Shown here: piece after piece, positions 1-9,408 of the stretch | How positions within the stretch are numbered: the first letter of the stretch is position 1 | How the letters are laid out: the number at the start of each line of letters is the position of its first letter | Assembly (NCBI GenBank): GCA_007136405.1 | Contig: SLHA01000074.1 | Span: forward strand, 1-53,214 | Source of the DNA: Candidatus Latescibacterota bacterium | GTDB taxonomy: Bacteria; Latescibacterota; UBA2968; UBA8231 | Reading direction: 5' to 3' | DNA: 53,214 nt | Notes under the pieces: generated by a model | Told to the model about the DNA's origin: nothing | Databases searched by the model: none | The model's input: only the letters and a program-made list of their open reading frames with translations | Program-made: the position numbers and the translations under genes

Positions 1-84
1 CGCATCGCACCGCCGCTGGTGATCGACCAGGAAGAAGCCGACGCCGGCATCGACATCATTGACCAGGTTCTGGCGGAGTTGTAG
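1..84 (+). CDS. Class III aminotransferase, C-terminal end (partial)
   Basis: An open frame enters from the left edge and stops at the TAG at 82-84. Its first residues read RIAPPLVIDQEEADAGID, followed by a short helix to the end. This matches the C-terminus of class III PLP-dependent aminotransferases (GABA, acetylornithine and related), where a basic residue and APPL are followed by an acidic helix. Only 27 residues are visible, so the substrate cannot be named. The next gene, an M20 peptidase, starts 40 bases downstream on the same strand, so the two are probably co-transcribed. Amine or N-acyl amino acid metabolism is plausible. Confidence 0.7.
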   Translation, partial: RIAPPLVIDQEEADAGIDIIDQVLAEL

Positions 85-124
85 ACCCTGTGCTCACAGC
101 CCCCTCGCCCAAGGAGACGCCGGT

Positions 125-1360
125 TTGAACACGCAGCACCTCAAGGACGCCATAGACCGACACCATCAGGCCGCCATCGACCTGCTGATCGAGCTCATCG
201 CGATGCCCTCCACCCGGGGTCACGAAGGCCCCGTGGCCCGCCTGCTGGCCACGCGCCTGCAGGACCTGGTGGACAGCAGTGATCTGGTCGTCATCGATGA
301 CCGCATACAGCAGGATCCGGAATACTCTTTCCCCCTGCCAGGGCACACCTATGCGGACCAGCCCAACCTGCGCCTGTGCAGACAGGGCAGCGGCGGCGGC
401 CGCTCGCTGATCGTCAACACCCACATGGACGTCGTCCCCCCATCCCTGGGCCAGCAGGACCCCTTCCACGGCCGGTTGGAGGACGGCATCGTGTACGGCC
501 GGGGCGCCTGCGACTGCAAAGGACAGATCGCCACCTTGTGGCTGGCGCTGGCCGCGCTCGCGGACCTGGATGTGCCGCTCAAGGGAGACTTGATCGCCCA
601 TCTGGTGATCGAAGAGGAATGCGGCGGTAACGGCACGCTGGCCTTCGTGCGCGGGCCGGATCGAGCCGATGCTGCGCTCGTGCTGGAGCCCACCGAGCTG
701 AAGATCCTGCCTTCCGTCCGGGGAGCGGTATGGTTCACCACCACGTGCTACGGTCGCGCCGGACACAGCGGCCAGGCCGGGCGCACGGTCAGCGCGCTCA
801 AGGAAGCCATCCGCGCCATTGGCATCCTGGAGGAATACCACAGCGAGTTGCTGGCCGCGTCCAAGGGGCATCCGCTGTACGATGCCTTCGACAACCCGAT
901 GCCCATCACCTTCGGCACCATGCACGCCGGTGACTGGCCCGCCATGGCACCCAACCAGGCCACCTTCCAGGGCGTGCTGGGATTTCTGCCCACGCGCACC
1001 CGGGAACAGGTGATGGCGGAAATGCGCCAGGCGCTCCAGTCCAGAGGCGGGGACTGGCTGCCGGAGCATTTCGATATGGACTTCATCTACCGGCACGACT
1101 GCAACGAGGTACCGGTGGATCACCCGCTGGTCCAAACCCTGCAGTCCGCCTCCCGGACCAGCGGCGCCGAGGGGACGATCGCCGCCATGCCGGCGTCCTG
1201 CGACGCCTGGTTCTACAGCAATCTGATCGACGTCCCCGCCGTGGTCACCGGTGCCGGTACGCTGGGTGTGGCGCATTCCTCAGGGGAACAGATTCCGGTC
1301 GATCAGCTGTTGGCCGGAGCGGAGATCCTGGCCCGCACGATCGTGGACTGGTGCGGCTGA
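125..1360 (+). CDS. M20 family metallopeptidase (ArgE/DapE type)
   Basis: This is a zinc amidohydrolase of the acetylornithine deacetylase / succinyl-diaminopimelate desuccinylase family, probably cytosolic, acting on N-acyl amino acids or small peptides. The product is 411 residues, the usual length. The metal-site motif NTHMDVVPP gives His100 and Asp102. GRGACDCKGQ follows with the bridging Asp, then IEEECGG with the catalytic and metal Glu pair, a dimerisation-domain GRAGHSG, and a C-terminal AHSSGEQ that supplies the last metal His. I chose TTG at 125 because AAGGAG lies at 111-116, 8 bases upstream; the in-frame TTG at 59 lies inside the preceding gene and has no ribosome site. The SDR gene follows after 15 bases, so this is one transcription unit. 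The substrate is not determined. Confidence 0.88.
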   Translation: MNTQHLKDAIDRHHQAAIDLLIELIAMPSTRGHEGPVARLLATRLQDLVDSSDLVVIDDRIQQDPEYSFPLPGHTYADQPNLRLCRQGSGGGRSLIVNTHMDVVPPSLGQQDPFHGRLEDGIVYGRGACDCKGQIATLWLALAALADLDVPLKGDLIAHLVIEEECGGNGTLAFVRGPDRADAALVLEPTELKILPSVRGAVWFTTTCYGRAGHSGQAGRTVSALKEAIRAIGILEEYHSELLAASKGHPLYDAFDNPMPITFGTMHAGDWPAMAPNQATFQGVLGFLPTRTREQVMAEMRQALQSRGGDWLPEHFDMDFIYRHDCNEVPVDHPLVQTLQSASRTSGAEGTIAAMPASCDAWFYSNLIDVPAVVTGAGTLGVAHSSGEQIPVDQLLAGAEILARTIVDWCG

Positions 1361-1375
1361 GAAGGAGGCAGGCGC

Positions 1376-2281
1376 ATGGCGCAAGAAGCGCCGGGACAGC
1401 AGCCATCTTCCCGGCCTGCGGATGCGGACCGCGGGAGGGATTCCGAGGACCGGCACACCACCATACCGCCGGCGCCGCAGACCTCGCAATCAACACCGTC
1501 GGGCCAAGCGCAGGCTGCCACCCCGGGACACCTTTTCAACGGCCAGGTGGCCCTGGTGACCGGCGCCAGTTCGGGCATCGGCCGGGCCACGGCCGTCGCC
1601 TTCGGCCGCGCCGGCGCCCGGGTGGTGCTGGCCAACCGCAGTGTGGAGGGCGGCCAACAGACGGCTCGCCTGATCGAGGCTGCCGGCGGTGAGGCGCTGT
1701 TCGTCCCCACGGATGTCACTCAGCCGGATCAGGTCCAGGCCATGGTCAGAGCGGCTGTCGACCGGTATGGCCGGCTGGACTGCGCCTTCAACAACGCCGG
1801 CGGCGGCGTGCGCCGGGGCACAGTCACGGAGTGCACGGAGGAGGATTGGGACTACACCATGGACAGCTACCTGAAAAGCGTGTGGCTGTGCATGAAGGAG
1901 GAACTGCTGCAGATGCGCGTGCAGGGATCCGGCGCCATCGTCAACAATGCCTCCGTGGACGGGCTGCGCGGTTTTGCCCAGAGCGCTTCGTATTGCGCCG
2001 CCAAGCACGGGGTGGTGGGGCTGACGCGCGCCGCCGGGCTCCAATACGCGCGCGAGGGCATCCGCGTCAACGCCGTATGCCCCGGCTGGGTGCGGACGCC
2101 GCCGGTGCAGGGGTACATGGAACGCACACCGCAGGCCCGGGACCAGATACTCCAGGACGAGCCCATCGGGCGGCTGGCCGAACCGGAGGAAATCGCCGCC
2201 GCGGTGGTCTGGTTGTGTTCCGCGGCGGCATCCTTCATGGTCGGGCACGCGCTGCCGGTGGACGGCGGCTACATGGCCTGA
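1376..2281 (+). CDS. Short-chain dehydrogenase/reductase (SDR)
   Basis: This is an NAD(P)-dependent oxidoreductase of the classical SDR family, 301 residues. The Rossmann motif TGASSGIG is at about residues 62-69. NNAG is present (AFNNAGGG), and the catalytic Ser and YxxxK are seen as NNASVDG and YCAAKHG. The C-terminal PVDGGYMA is typical. The first 50 residues are polar, rich in Pro, Gln and Ser, and unlike a normal SDR start at the first beta strand. They are either an added tail or an over-extended start, although a GAAGGAGG-type site sits just before the ATG at 1376 and supports this start. It follows the M20 gene by 15 bases. The substrate is unknown. Confidence 0.88.
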   Translation: MAQEAPGQQPSSRPADADRGRDSEDRHTTIPPAPQTSQSTPSGQAQAATPGHLFNGQVALVTGASSGIGRATAVAFGRAGARVVLANRSVEGGQQTARLIEAAGGEALFVPTDVTQPDQVQAMVRAAVDRYGRLDCAFNNAGGGVRRGTVTECTEEDWDYTMDSYLKSVWLCMKEELLQMRVQGSGAIVNNASVDGLRGFAQSASYCAAKHGVVGLTRAAGLQYAREGIRVNAVCPGWVRTPPVQGYMERTPQARDQILQDEPIGRLAEPEEIAAAVVWLCSAAASFMVGHALPVDGGYMA

Positions 2282-2467
2282 TAGGGGCAGCAGCCCGATC
2301 CCCGCGGACGCCGCCCGCGGTCAGAATTGCAGGCCGCTACAGACGGGCCAGTGTCCTGTCTGACGAATAAGCGTGAGCACCGTGAGCATCTAGGCGCCCG
2401 GTCCACAGGGCAGGCGAGTGCAACGCAGTGGGCCGTATGGCATCGGCGCTCGGACAGGAACGTGGAC

Positions 2468-2484
2468 GGATCGCTACGCGATCC
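2468..2484. other. Short perfect hairpin between convergent genes
   Basis: GGATCGC and GCGATCC flank a three-base loop. It lies in the 233-base gap between the SDR (plus, ends 2281) and the alcohol dehydrogenase (minus, ends 2515). There is no T-run on either side, so a terminator role is only a guess. I recognise nothing else in 2282-2514. Confidence 0.3.
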
Positions 2485-2514
2485 ATCCAATGTAGCGTAT
2501 CTGTGCACAGGACA

Positions 2515-3549
2515 CTAGGGTTCCAGCACCACCTTGAGTGCCTCCATGCGTTCCAGCGCCTCGAATCCCCGCTCCCACTCGGCCAGGGGCAACTGATGGG
2601 TGATCAACGGCCGGACATCGATGTGCCCCTGATGCACCATCCAGATGGTCTTGTCCCAGCTGGAATATTCGGTGGAGACGTTGAGATACAGGGTGGCGTT
2701 CCTGGCCATGGCCGCATCCCAGTCGATCTGCACCGGTTTTCGACCGGTCAGACCGATGGCGCAGATCGTGCCCCATTTACGCACCAGCTGAAACGTCTGG
2801 GCGATGGCCGCGGGTGCTCCGGAGCATTCGATGACCAGGTCCGCGCCTATCCCGCCAGTCAGTTCCAGGCAGCGTTCCACCGGGTCCGTGTCGCCGATGT
2901 TGACGATCTGTTCAAAGCCAAGTTGGCGGGCTGTATCCAGGCGCAATCCGGCATCCGGCGGCGCTCCGACGATGAGCACCTCGCGCGCACCCGCCGTGCG
3001 CACCGCCTGGGCCGCCATCAGTCCTACCGGTCCCGGCCCCAGCAGCACCACGAAGTCACCGGCCTGGATGGCGCCGCGTTCGATGACATCGGTGACCGTA
3101 TTCGCCGCCGGCTCCACCAATGCTGCCTGCGCGAAGCTCATGTCATCCGGGATGCGATGCAGCAGTTGAGTAGGGTACTTGATCAACCGCGTGAAAGCGC
3201 CGTCGATACCCCAGCCGGGAGACCTTTTTTCGGCGCAGTTCTGCACGTGACCGCGCCGGCACAGAAAACACTTGCCGCAGTGCAGCGTGTGCGGTTCACC
3301 GACCACGCGGTCGCCGATGCGCCAGTCCGTGACGGCGCTTCCCGCCTGGACGATCGTGCCGGCGAATTCGTGCCCCATGATGACCGGCGGCCAGTACGGA
3401 AAGGTATCGTGGCGCACATGAATGTCCGTGCCGCATATGCCGGCAGCACCCACCTCGATCAGCACCTCATCGGCGGAGATGGTGGGCTCCGGCACATCGC
3501 GCAACTCCATGTTGCCCGGACCCTGTTTCGTTTTGACCAATGCCAGCAT
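2515..3549 (-). CDS. Zinc-dependent medium-chain alcohol/polyol dehydrogenase
   Basis: This is an MDR-superfamily dehydrogenase, 344 residues, resembling threonine and sorbitol dehydrogenases, oxidising a secondary alcohol of a sugar, polyol or hydroxy-amino acid with NAD(P). The catalytic zinc site is visible as GICGTDIH and GHEFAG. The four structural-zinc cysteines are in CGKCFLCRRGHVQNC. The nucleotide-binding motif GPGPVGLMAA lies near the middle. The ATG at 3549 is preceded on the minus strand by AAAGGAG. It is transcribed divergently from the Gfo/Idh/MocA gene at 3705, which suggests shared control and a shared sugar pathway. The exact substrate cannot be read from the sequence. Confidence 0.88.
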   Translation of the reverse strand: MLALVKTKQGPGNMELRDVPEPTISADEVLIEVGAAGICGTDIHVRHDTFPYWPPVIMGHEFAGTIVQAGSAVTDWRIGDRVVGEPHTLHCGKCFLCRRGHVQNCAEKRSPGWGIDGAFTRLIKYPTQLLHRIPDDMSFAQAALVEPAANTVTDVIERGAIQAGDFVVLLGPGPVGLMAAQAVRTAGAREVLIVGAPPDAGLRLDTARQLGFEQIVNIGDTDPVERCLELTGGIGADLVIECSGAPAAIAQTFQLVRKWGTICAIGLTGRKPVQIDWDAAMARNATLYLNVSTEYSSWDKTIWMVHQGHIDVRPLITHQLPLAEWERGFEALERMEALKVVLEP

Positions 3550-3568
3550 GTAGGGCTCCTTTGCTGCC

Positions 3569-3584
3569 GGGGCGCGGGCGCCCC
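3569..3584 (-). other. GC hairpin in the leader of the alcohol dehydrogenase gene
   Basis: GGGGCG and CGCCCC enclose a CGGG loop just upstream of the AAAGGAG site of the dehydrogenase gene. It could affect translation of that mRNA, or it could be chance in GC-rich DNA. The rest of the divergent gap 3550-3704 must hold promoters for both genes, but I see no convincing -35/-10 pair. Confidence 0.25.
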
Positions 3585-3704
3585 GATGTGATTTCCGGCG
3601 AACGCTGGAAAGACTAGATCAACCGCCTGCCGCTGTCAATCGCCGGGGCACCGACCGGTCGCGTGATCGTGGCTGTCTACCGGCCTCAACCAGGAGGATA
3701 CCAG

Positions 3705-4808
3705 ATGAGCATGTCAACGGAGACGCTGGGAGTCGGCATCATCGGCCTGCACCATCTACACCCGTTGGATTACCTGACCCATTTCAACACTATACCGGAA
3801 GCCGAAGTCCGGATCATCGCCGAAGCCGACACCAGCCTGCGCCAGCAGGTTGGCGCGCACACGGGCATCGCCGTATGCGCCGCCTACGATGACGTGCTGG
3901 CGCGGCAGGACGTGGACCTGGTGGTCATCTTCCTGCCGCACGCCGAGTGTCCGGAGGCGGCAGTGGAGGCGGCGCGCGCCGGAAAACACGTCATCGTAGA
4001 GAAACCCATGGCCGCCACCAGCGGCGGCATCCGCCAGATGATCCAGGCCGCAACGGCGGCCGGGGTCTGCCTCACCGCACCGTACTGCTGGCGCTGCCAT
4101 CCCGCGGCGCGCCAGATCAAGACCCTGGTGGACGATGGGATGCTGGGCAGGGTGGTGGCCCTGGAGGGCCGTTGCGCCGCAGGCTCGCCGCGGCGTTACC
4201 TCGCCAACGACATTTCTCCGTGGCTCCTCGACAAGGCCATGGCGGGCGGCGGCCCGTTGCATAACCTGGGACCGCACTGGATCGACCTGTTTCGTTGGCT
4301 GCTCGACGAAGAGGTGGAGTCCGTCACCGGTATGGTCAGCCATGCCCAGCACCAGCTGGAGGTGGAAGACGCCGGTTTCGCCCTGCTGCGCTTCGCCGGC
4401 GGCGCGACCGCCGCGCTGGACATCTCGTACTCCGTGCCGGATGCCTATCCGGCGGGACGCGATCTGTTCATCGGCCTGCGCGGGACCGAAGGGGCCCTGT
4501 CCTGGAGCCCGGCGTGGGGTGGGACGGCCGACGAAATATTCGTCTGCAGCGGGCGGGCGGAGATGGCCGACGCGCCCGTGCGGCGCCTGCAGATCGAGTC
4601 ACGCCACGTGGGCGGGTACGGCGGCATCGCCGGGCTGACGTACCTGAGCTCGGTGATCGGCGACGTGCGCGCCGGCCGGCAGCCCGCGATCACCGGGCTG
4701 GATGGGCTGCGGGCACTGGAAGTGGTGGAGGCCGTATACCAGGCGGCAGAGAGCGGCAAGGCCGTTCCCGTACGCCAGGAAGTTCCACCGGCTGCGGGTT
4801 CGGCGTAA
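3705..4808 (+). CDS. Gfo/Idh/MocA family oxidoreductase
   Basis: This is an NAD(P)-dependent sugar or inositol dehydrogenase-like protein, 367 residues. The N-terminal Rossmann fold begins VGIIGLHHLHP, where the usual GxGxxG glycines are partly replaced. EKPMA, carrying the conserved Glu-Lys-Pro, follows at about residue 100. The C-terminal half is the alpha/beta catalytic domain with GGPLHNLGPHWIDL, the usual GG-x5-G-x-H-xxD signature. I chose ATG 3705 because AGGAGG lies at 3692-3697; the in-frame GTG at 3663 has no site. The slightly altered dinucleotide motif may mean a tightly bound cofactor or a non-catalytic role. It is divergent from the alcohol dehydrogenase, fitting sugar or polyol oxidation. 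Confidence 0.85.
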   Translation: MSMSTETLGVGIIGLHHLHPLDYLTHFNTIPEAEVRIIAEADTSLRQQVGAHTGIAVCAAYDDVLARQDVDLVVIFLPHAECPEAAVEAARAGKHVIVEKPMAATSGGIRQMIQAATAAGVCLTAPYCWRCHPAARQIKTLVDDGMLGRVVALEGRCAAGSPRRYLANDISPWLLDKAMAGGGPLHNLGPHWIDLFRWLLDEEVESVTGMVSHAQHQLEVEDAGFALLRFAGGATAALDISYSVPDAYPAGRDLFIGLRGTEGALSWSPAWGGTADEIFVCSGRAEMADAPVRRLQIESRHVGGYGGIAGLTYLSSVIGDVRAGRQPAITGLDGLRALEVVEAVYQAAESGKAVPVRQEVPPAAGSA

Positions 4809-4880
4809 GCCCCCCCGCCACCGAAGCTTGAGCCGGGGTCGCCCCCCCGGCAGGCGCGTAGGTCCCGCGTCATGCTCGCT

Positions 4881-4909
4881 GGCGGCTCCGGAGTCGCGCC
4901 GGAGCCGCC
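4881..4909. terminator. Strong GC hairpin between convergent genes
   Basis: An 11-base perfect inverted repeat, GGCGGCTCCGG and CCGGAGCCGCC, encloses a 7-base loop. It lies between the oxidoreductase (ends 4808, plus) and the amidohydrolase (ends 5012, minus). The position suits a bidirectional terminator. No T-run follows on either strand, so the role is inferred from structure and place only. Confidence 0.45.
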
Positions 4910-5011
4910 CCCCCGCGGGCAGGCGGGTGTGATCCCGCATCTCCGTATCCCGTGGCGGCTGCGGGACACCGCCAGGCTGCTGTACCACCACGGTTCCAGG
5001 CTGCTGTGGCG

Positions 5012-6115
5012 TCATTCCGCCAGGCTGGTGGCAACCCTGGCCGCCAGAGTCTGCCCGGCGGGTGTAGCGGAAAGCCCTGCGGCGATCTCGGCCAGGCGCC
5101 GACACTCTTCGATGGCCGCATCCACGTTCAGTGGCCGGGGCTCGTCTCCGGCCCGGGCCGTGAAATTGGACCGGTAGATCCGCGTCAGCACCTCGTCCGG
5201 CAGCGCCAGTCCGTGGATCTCGCCGTCCGCCGGTTGTCCCAGGAGAAAGTCGGCGCCGGCCGGCACGCGAAACATGTCATCGCTCTCCAGCCAGCGGTAC
5301 ACGATCCCGGCACGGTACTGCCCCTCCCGGACGGACAGGTCGCTGAAAATGTCCGTACCGAACAGGATACGATCGGCGTATCGAAGGAAGAAATCCCGCG
5401 TCGCCTCGACGTCCCGGGACAGGTTGTACAGCATCTCGATGCCCGGCGTCAGGTCGAACGCCACCCGGGGATGAGCGTCCAGGAAGCGCTGCGCTCGGGG
5501 CAAGTCCGCCGACAGAAAGTAGAAATGGGCGAAGACGATGCGCAGATCCTGATGACGCTGCAGCACCGCGTCCACTTCGGCGTACAGCTGTTCTTTGGTG
5601 ACATCCTCGGGACCATAGCCCCAGTTGCGCTCCAGGGCCCAGACCGGTGTAGTGGCCGGATCCCAGAATTCCTCCGGATCGTTGACGTGCCAGACGATAG
5701 GCAGATCCAGCGCCTCGACGGTACGCCAGAAGGCGGCGAAATATGGGTCGTCTACCGGAATGTCCATGCGTTGCCGCGACGTCGGCTTGCCTTCGATCAT
5801 CTTGATCCCGTCGCAACCCATATCGACGAAGCGCTCGACCTGTTGCTCCAGCGGCGCCGTTTGCACCTGCCCGGCGGACAGCTGAGCGGCATGATTGAGA
5901 CCGGCGAAGACGTAATATCGCCGCGGCTGCCGTGCCTTCATGTACAATGCCTGCGGCAATCCGGAACCGGCGGCGGGATTCTGGATGGCCACCAGGCCGA
6001 TCCGGTCGACGCCGATGGCCTGGCGAATCTGCTCCAGCTCAGCCTCCTGCTCGATGTCGCCCATGTGCACGTGACTGTCGATGGTGTCCGGAAAACGCGA
6101 CGTCCATTCGTTCAT
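5012..6115 (-). CDS. Metal-dependent amidohydrolase (TIM barrel, Amidohydro_2 type)
   Basis: This is a 367-residue TIM-barrel hydrolase or decarboxylase of the amidohydrolase-2 family. Near the N-terminus DSHVHMG gives the HxH metal pair. A WHVNDP strand and a VFAHFYFL strand carry further histidines, and LFGTDIFSD carries the conserved Asp near the end. The ATG at 6115 follows AAAGGAG on the minus strand. Relatives act on lactones, aromatic acids or cyclic amides, so lactone hydrolysis or decarboxylation of a sugar-derived acid is possible but unproven. The 307 bases between this start and the next gene (6116-6422) hold no recognisable gene; they contain short CTCTGCCG repeats and an 11-base odd palindrome at 6392-6402. 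Confidence 0.82.
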   Translation of the reverse strand: MNEWTSRFPDTIDSHVHMGDIEQEAELEQIRQAIGVDRIGLVAIQNPAAGSGLPQALYMKARQPRRYYVFAGLNHAAQLSAGQVQTAPLEQQVERFVDMGCDGIKMIEGKPTSRQRMDIPVDDPYFAAFWRTVEALDLPIVWHVNDPEEFWDPATTPVWALERNWGYGPEDVTKEQLYAEVDAVLQRHQDLRIVFAHFYFLSADLPRAQRFLDAHPRVAFDLTPGIEMLYNLSRDVEATRDFFLRYADRILFGTDIFSDLSVREGQYRAGIVYRWLESDDMFRVPAGADFLLGQPADGEIHGLALPDEVLTRIYRSNFTARAGDEPRPLNVDAAIEECRRLAEIAAGLSATPAGQTLAARVATSLAE

Positions 6116-6422
6116 GGCCCTTCACTCCTTTGTGCTCCGCTTTGTGTTCGCGGCGTGATGGCCGCTGCCGGCGCCGATATCGACGCGCTTGTACCGTGTG
6201 CCTGCAGGCCTGTCGACACCGGCCTCTGCCGACCTCTGCCGGCCTGCGCGGGTAGCCATGGAGCATCCGCCATGGGCCACGGCCGCGTGCGGTACGCCGT
6301 ATCTGCCTAGCTGGCCGCTGCCTGATCGGATCTCGACTCGCTTCTCTTCCTGCCCGTGCCCGGTATAACAGCTTGGCCACCTGTGAACGGTGTGTAATAC
6401 ACGCGCCCTCATCGGGCCCGGA

Positions 6423-7391
6423 TCAGATCGCCTCGATGGTTGAGGGCGGTTTGGTGGTGATATTGTAGGTAACGCTGACGACGCCGGGTACGGCGCGGAC
6501 GATCTGGCGCCCCAGCTCTTCCAGCGTCTCGAACGGCAACCGGGTGGGTGTGGCGCTACGGGCATCGACACTGTCCCAGCAGCGCACTTCGATTTGCTGC
6601 CCGAAGGCGCGCCGGCCGTCGCACATGCCCGTCACCCGGTCCTCGTGCAGAATGGCCATGTACTGGAAGGCGCCGGTATCCTGCAGCAGGCGTTCGACGA
6701 TGACCGTGGCCTGGCGCACGGTACCAAGGCGTTCCGGCGTAACCTCGCCGATCACCCGTGCCGCCAGCGCCGGACCGGGAAAAGGAACGCGCTGGAAGAT
6801 CTCGCCGGGCAGCCCCAGCGCCGCGCCCACCTTGCGAACGCCGTCCTTGCGCAGCTGAATGAGCGGTTCCAGGATGCTGTAGCCAAAAACCGCCTGCGGA
6901 TCGATGCCGAGTTGGGCAAAGACATTGTGCTGTCGTTTGACGCCGGCGACGGTTTCGTCGATGTCGGTGAGAATGGTGCCCTGCAGCAGATGTCTGGCGT
7001 CACTCTGGCGCACCATGCGCCCGAAGACGTCGCGATAGAACGTTTGCGTGATCGCTTCGCGCTTCGCTTCCGGATCCGTGATCCCGGCCAGGGCCTGCAG
7101 GAATTCCTGCCGGGCATCGACCAGTTCCACCGGCACCCCCAGCCCGCCGAACAGTTCCACGACGCGCTCCGGTTCACCCTGACGCATGAGGCCATTGTCG
7201 ATGCACACAGTCCGCAGGCGCTCACCCAGAGCCTGGTGGCCCAACAGGGTCACCACGGCGGAATCCACCCCACCGGACAGCGCATTGAGGGCCGTACCCT
7301 GACCGACGGCCCGCTGGATTTCGGCCACCTGGGTCGCGATGAACCGATCGGTATCCAGTTCCGCGACGGTGATTTCCCTGCCCATGTTCAT
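6423..7391 (-). CDS. GMP synthase ATP-pyrophosphatase and dimerisation domains only (GuaA C-terminal half)
   Basis: The 322 residues match the C-terminal two thirds of bacterial GuaA, which aminates XMP to GMP. The PP-loop SGGVDSA is at about residue 40. [34 protein letters not shown] and the C-terminal KPPSTIEAI are all recognisable. Typical bacterial GuaA is over 500 residues with an N-terminal glutamine amidotransferase domain, and that domain is absent here. The GuaA His-His-Asn motif is QHN here, so the copy is somewhat divergent. Its ATG overlaps the pgi stop as ATGA, pointing to translational coupling. It may pair with a separate amidotransferase, as in archaea, use free ammonia, or be a paralogue with another substrate. 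Confidence 0.82.
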   Translation of the reverse strand: MNMGREITVAELDTDRFIATQVAEIQRAVGQGTALNALSGGVDSAVVTLLGHQALGERLRTVCIDNGLMRQGEPERVVELFGGLGVPVELVDARQEFLQALAGITDPEAKREAITQTFYRDVFGRMVRQSDARHLLQGTILTDIDETVAGVKRQHNVFAQLGIDPQAVFGYSILEPLIQLRKDGVRKVGAALGLPGEIFQRVPFPGPALAARVIGEVTPERLGTVRQATVIVERLLQDTGAFQYMAILHEDRVTGMCDGRRAFGQQIEVRCWDSVDARSATPTRLPFETLEELGRQIVRAVPGVVSVTYNITTKPPSTIEAI

Positions 7392-9040
7392 TGCCTTCGC
7401 ATTTCCTTGAAATAGTTGATCAATCCCCGCGTGGAGGCATCATGCCGCTCCACTTGCGCGTCGTCCTCCAGTTCCGGCTGGATCATCCGGGCCAGGTCCT
7501 TGCCCAGCTCCACGCCCATCTGGTCGAAGGAGTTGATGTTCCAGATCACCCCCTGGACGAAAACCTTGTGCTCGTACAGGGCGATCAGCGCACCCAGCAT
7601 GGCCGGCGTCAGCTGGCGGAACAGGAAGGAATTGCTGGGCCGGTTGCCGGTGAACGTCCGGGCCGCCACCAGCGTCTCCAGCGCCTCATCCGCGGCGCTG
7701 AATCCCTGGTCCGCCAACTCGGCACGCACCGTCCGGGCGCCTTTGCCAACCATCAGCGCCTCGGACTGTGCGAAGAAATTGGCCAGTAGTTTGGTATGAT
7801 GATCACCCAGCGGATTGTGACTGAACACCGGTGCCAGAAAATCACAGGGTACCAGCCTGGTGCCCTGATGCAGCAACTGGTAGAAGGCGTGCTGGCCGTT
7901 GGTGCCCAGCTGACCCCAGATGACCGGGCCGGTTTCGTAATCCACCCGGCAGCCGTCCCGCGTCACGCTCTTACCGTTGCTTTCCATGTCACACTGCTGC
8001 AGATAGGCCGCGAAGTGCTCCAGATACTGGTCATACGGCAGAATGGCCTGTGTTGCCGCACCCCAGAAGTTGTTGTACCAGATGCCCAGCAGTCCCATGA
8101 CCACCGGGATGTTGGCGGCGAACGGAGCGGTGCGGAAGTGCTCGTCCACCGCATGCGCGCCGCCGAGGAACTCCACGAAACGGTCGAAGCCGATATACAG
8201 CGCCAGCGACAGACCGACAGCGGACCAGACGGAATAACGGCCGCCGACCCAGTCCCAGAACTCGAACATGTTGGCGGTGTCGATGCCGAATGCGGCGACG
8301 GCATCGGCCCCGGTGGATATGGCGACGAAGTGACGGGCCACGGCCGCCGGGTCATCCGCCTGTTCCAGCAACCACGCCCGGGCCGAATGCGCATTGGTCA
8401 GCGTTTCCTCAGTGGTAAAGGTCTTGGAGGCCACCAGAAACAAGGTAGTCTCCGCCTTCACCCGGCGGAGCGTTTCGGCGATATCCGTCCCGTCAACATT
8501 GGACACGAAGTGAACCCGTAACCCGGAATCCGCATACGGCGTCAACGCCAGCGCGGCCATGCGCGGGCCCAGGTCGGAACCGCCGATGCCGATGTTGACC
8601 ACGTCCGTGATCGCCTTGCCCGTGTACCCAGTCCAGGTACCGCTGCGTACCCGGTCGCAGAATGCGCGCATCTGCTCCAGCACCCGGTTCACCTGCGGCA
8701 TGACGTCCCGGCCGTCGACGCGGAACGGCCTGTTGGAGCGATTGCGCAGGGCCACGTGCAGCACGGCGCGATTTTCCGTATGGTTGATCCGTGCACCGCT
8801 GAACATGGCCTCGATCCAGCCGCGCAGATCGACGTGGCCGGCCAGATCCAGCAGCAGATCCATGGTCTGCGAAGTGAGGCGATTCTTGGAGTAATCGAAG
8901 AGGAGGTCGCCGAAGCGCAGCGAAAACCGGGTAAAACGCTTCGGGTCCGCAGCGAACAGTTCCCGCATGTGCACGCCGGCAAGGGCGCGCTGATGGTCCT
9001 GCAGAACGCGCCAGGGAGTGGATTCGGTCAGTCTCGTCAT
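7388..9040 (-). CDS. pgi: Glucose-6-phosphate isomerase
   Basis: This cytosolic enzyme interconverts glucose-6-phosphate and fructose-6-phosphate. At 550 residues it has the length of the E. coli-type long form. Both family signatures are present: [11 protein letters not shown] in the middle and a C-terminal one within [21 protein letters not shown]. Also visible are [11 protein letters not shown] for sugar-phosphate binding, NGKSVTRDG, and [12 protein letters not shown] with the catalytic Glu/His region. Translation starts at the ATG at 9040; the ribosome site is weak. The stop overlaps the start of the GMP-synthase-like gene by the four bases ATGA, so the two are co-translated from one mRNA. 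Confidence 0.97.
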   Translation of the reverse strand: MTRLTESTPWRVLQDHQRALAGVHMRELFAADPKRFTRFSLRFGDLLFDYSKNRLTSQTMDLLLDLAGHVDLRGWIEAMFSGARINHTENRAVLHVALRNRSNRPFRVDGRDVMPQVNRVLEQMRAFCDRVRSGTWTGYTGKAITDVVNIGIGGSDLGPRMAALALTPYADSGLRVHFVSNVDGTDIAETLRRVKAETTLFLVASKTFTTEETLTNAHSARAWLLEQADDPAAVARHFVAISTGADAVAAFGIDTANMFEFWDWVGGRYSVWSAVGLSLALYIGFDRFVEFLGGAHAVDEHFRTAPFAANIPVVMGLLGIWYNNFWGAATQAILPYDQYLEHFAAYLQQCDMESNGKSVTRDGCRVDYETGPVIWGQLGTNGQHAFYQLLHQGTRLVPCDFLAPVFSHNPLGDHHTKLLANFFAQSEALMVGKGARTVRAELADQGFSAADEALETLVAARTFTGNRPSNSFLFRQLTPAMLGALIALYEHKVFVQGVIWNINSFDQMGVELGKDLARMIQPELEDDAQVERHDASTRGLINYFKEMRRQ

Positions 9041-9408
9041 ACGCTCGGTTCTCTTACGCGTTTTTCACACGCTCGGTGGGGTGGTAAAACGATGGGTGTG
9101 CCGGCTATCCTCCGGCGATCGTTCGCTGGAGTGCGGTGGGCACGACAAACTCTTACAAGCAAAAACGCGAACGCGCGCCAGGCAAGGGCCGCCGGCGGCA
9201 GCGATGGTGTCATCATTATTATGCCTGTCAATTATGCCTTTCATGGCCTCATTGCGTACATTGTCTTTTACTCGCCTCGGATCGCACCGTCAAGTCGCTG
9301 TCTGATCATGGCTCGCTGACCGGTAGCGTCCATTGTGTCAGCGCAATCCGCAAGGCGTCCGCCTGCCGCTGACGGCTTTGCCGCGAACGCTTCCCGGAGG
9401 ATATCTGC
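9041..9408. promoter_or_regulatory. Divergent intergenic region between pgi and the URO-D-like gene
   Basis: This 368-base gap must hold promoters for pgi (minus) and the URO-D-like gene (plus). The most AT-rich part is about 9210-9270. A perfect TTGACA box lies on the minus strand at 9231-9226, but I find no good -10 at the right distance. I see no gene or RNA. Confidence 0.3.

Noticed and set aside
4952-6310. Long open frame (452 codons) on the plus strand antisense to the amidohydrolase
   Set aside because: The minus-strand amidohydrolase has clear metal motifs and a ribosome site; the plus frame is rich in Arg, Pro, Gln and His and matches no family. Other long antisense frames (56-1276 minus, 2428-3591 plus, 20432-21937 plus, 31384-32658 plus, 33297-34928 minus) were dropped for the same reason; they arise from high GC.
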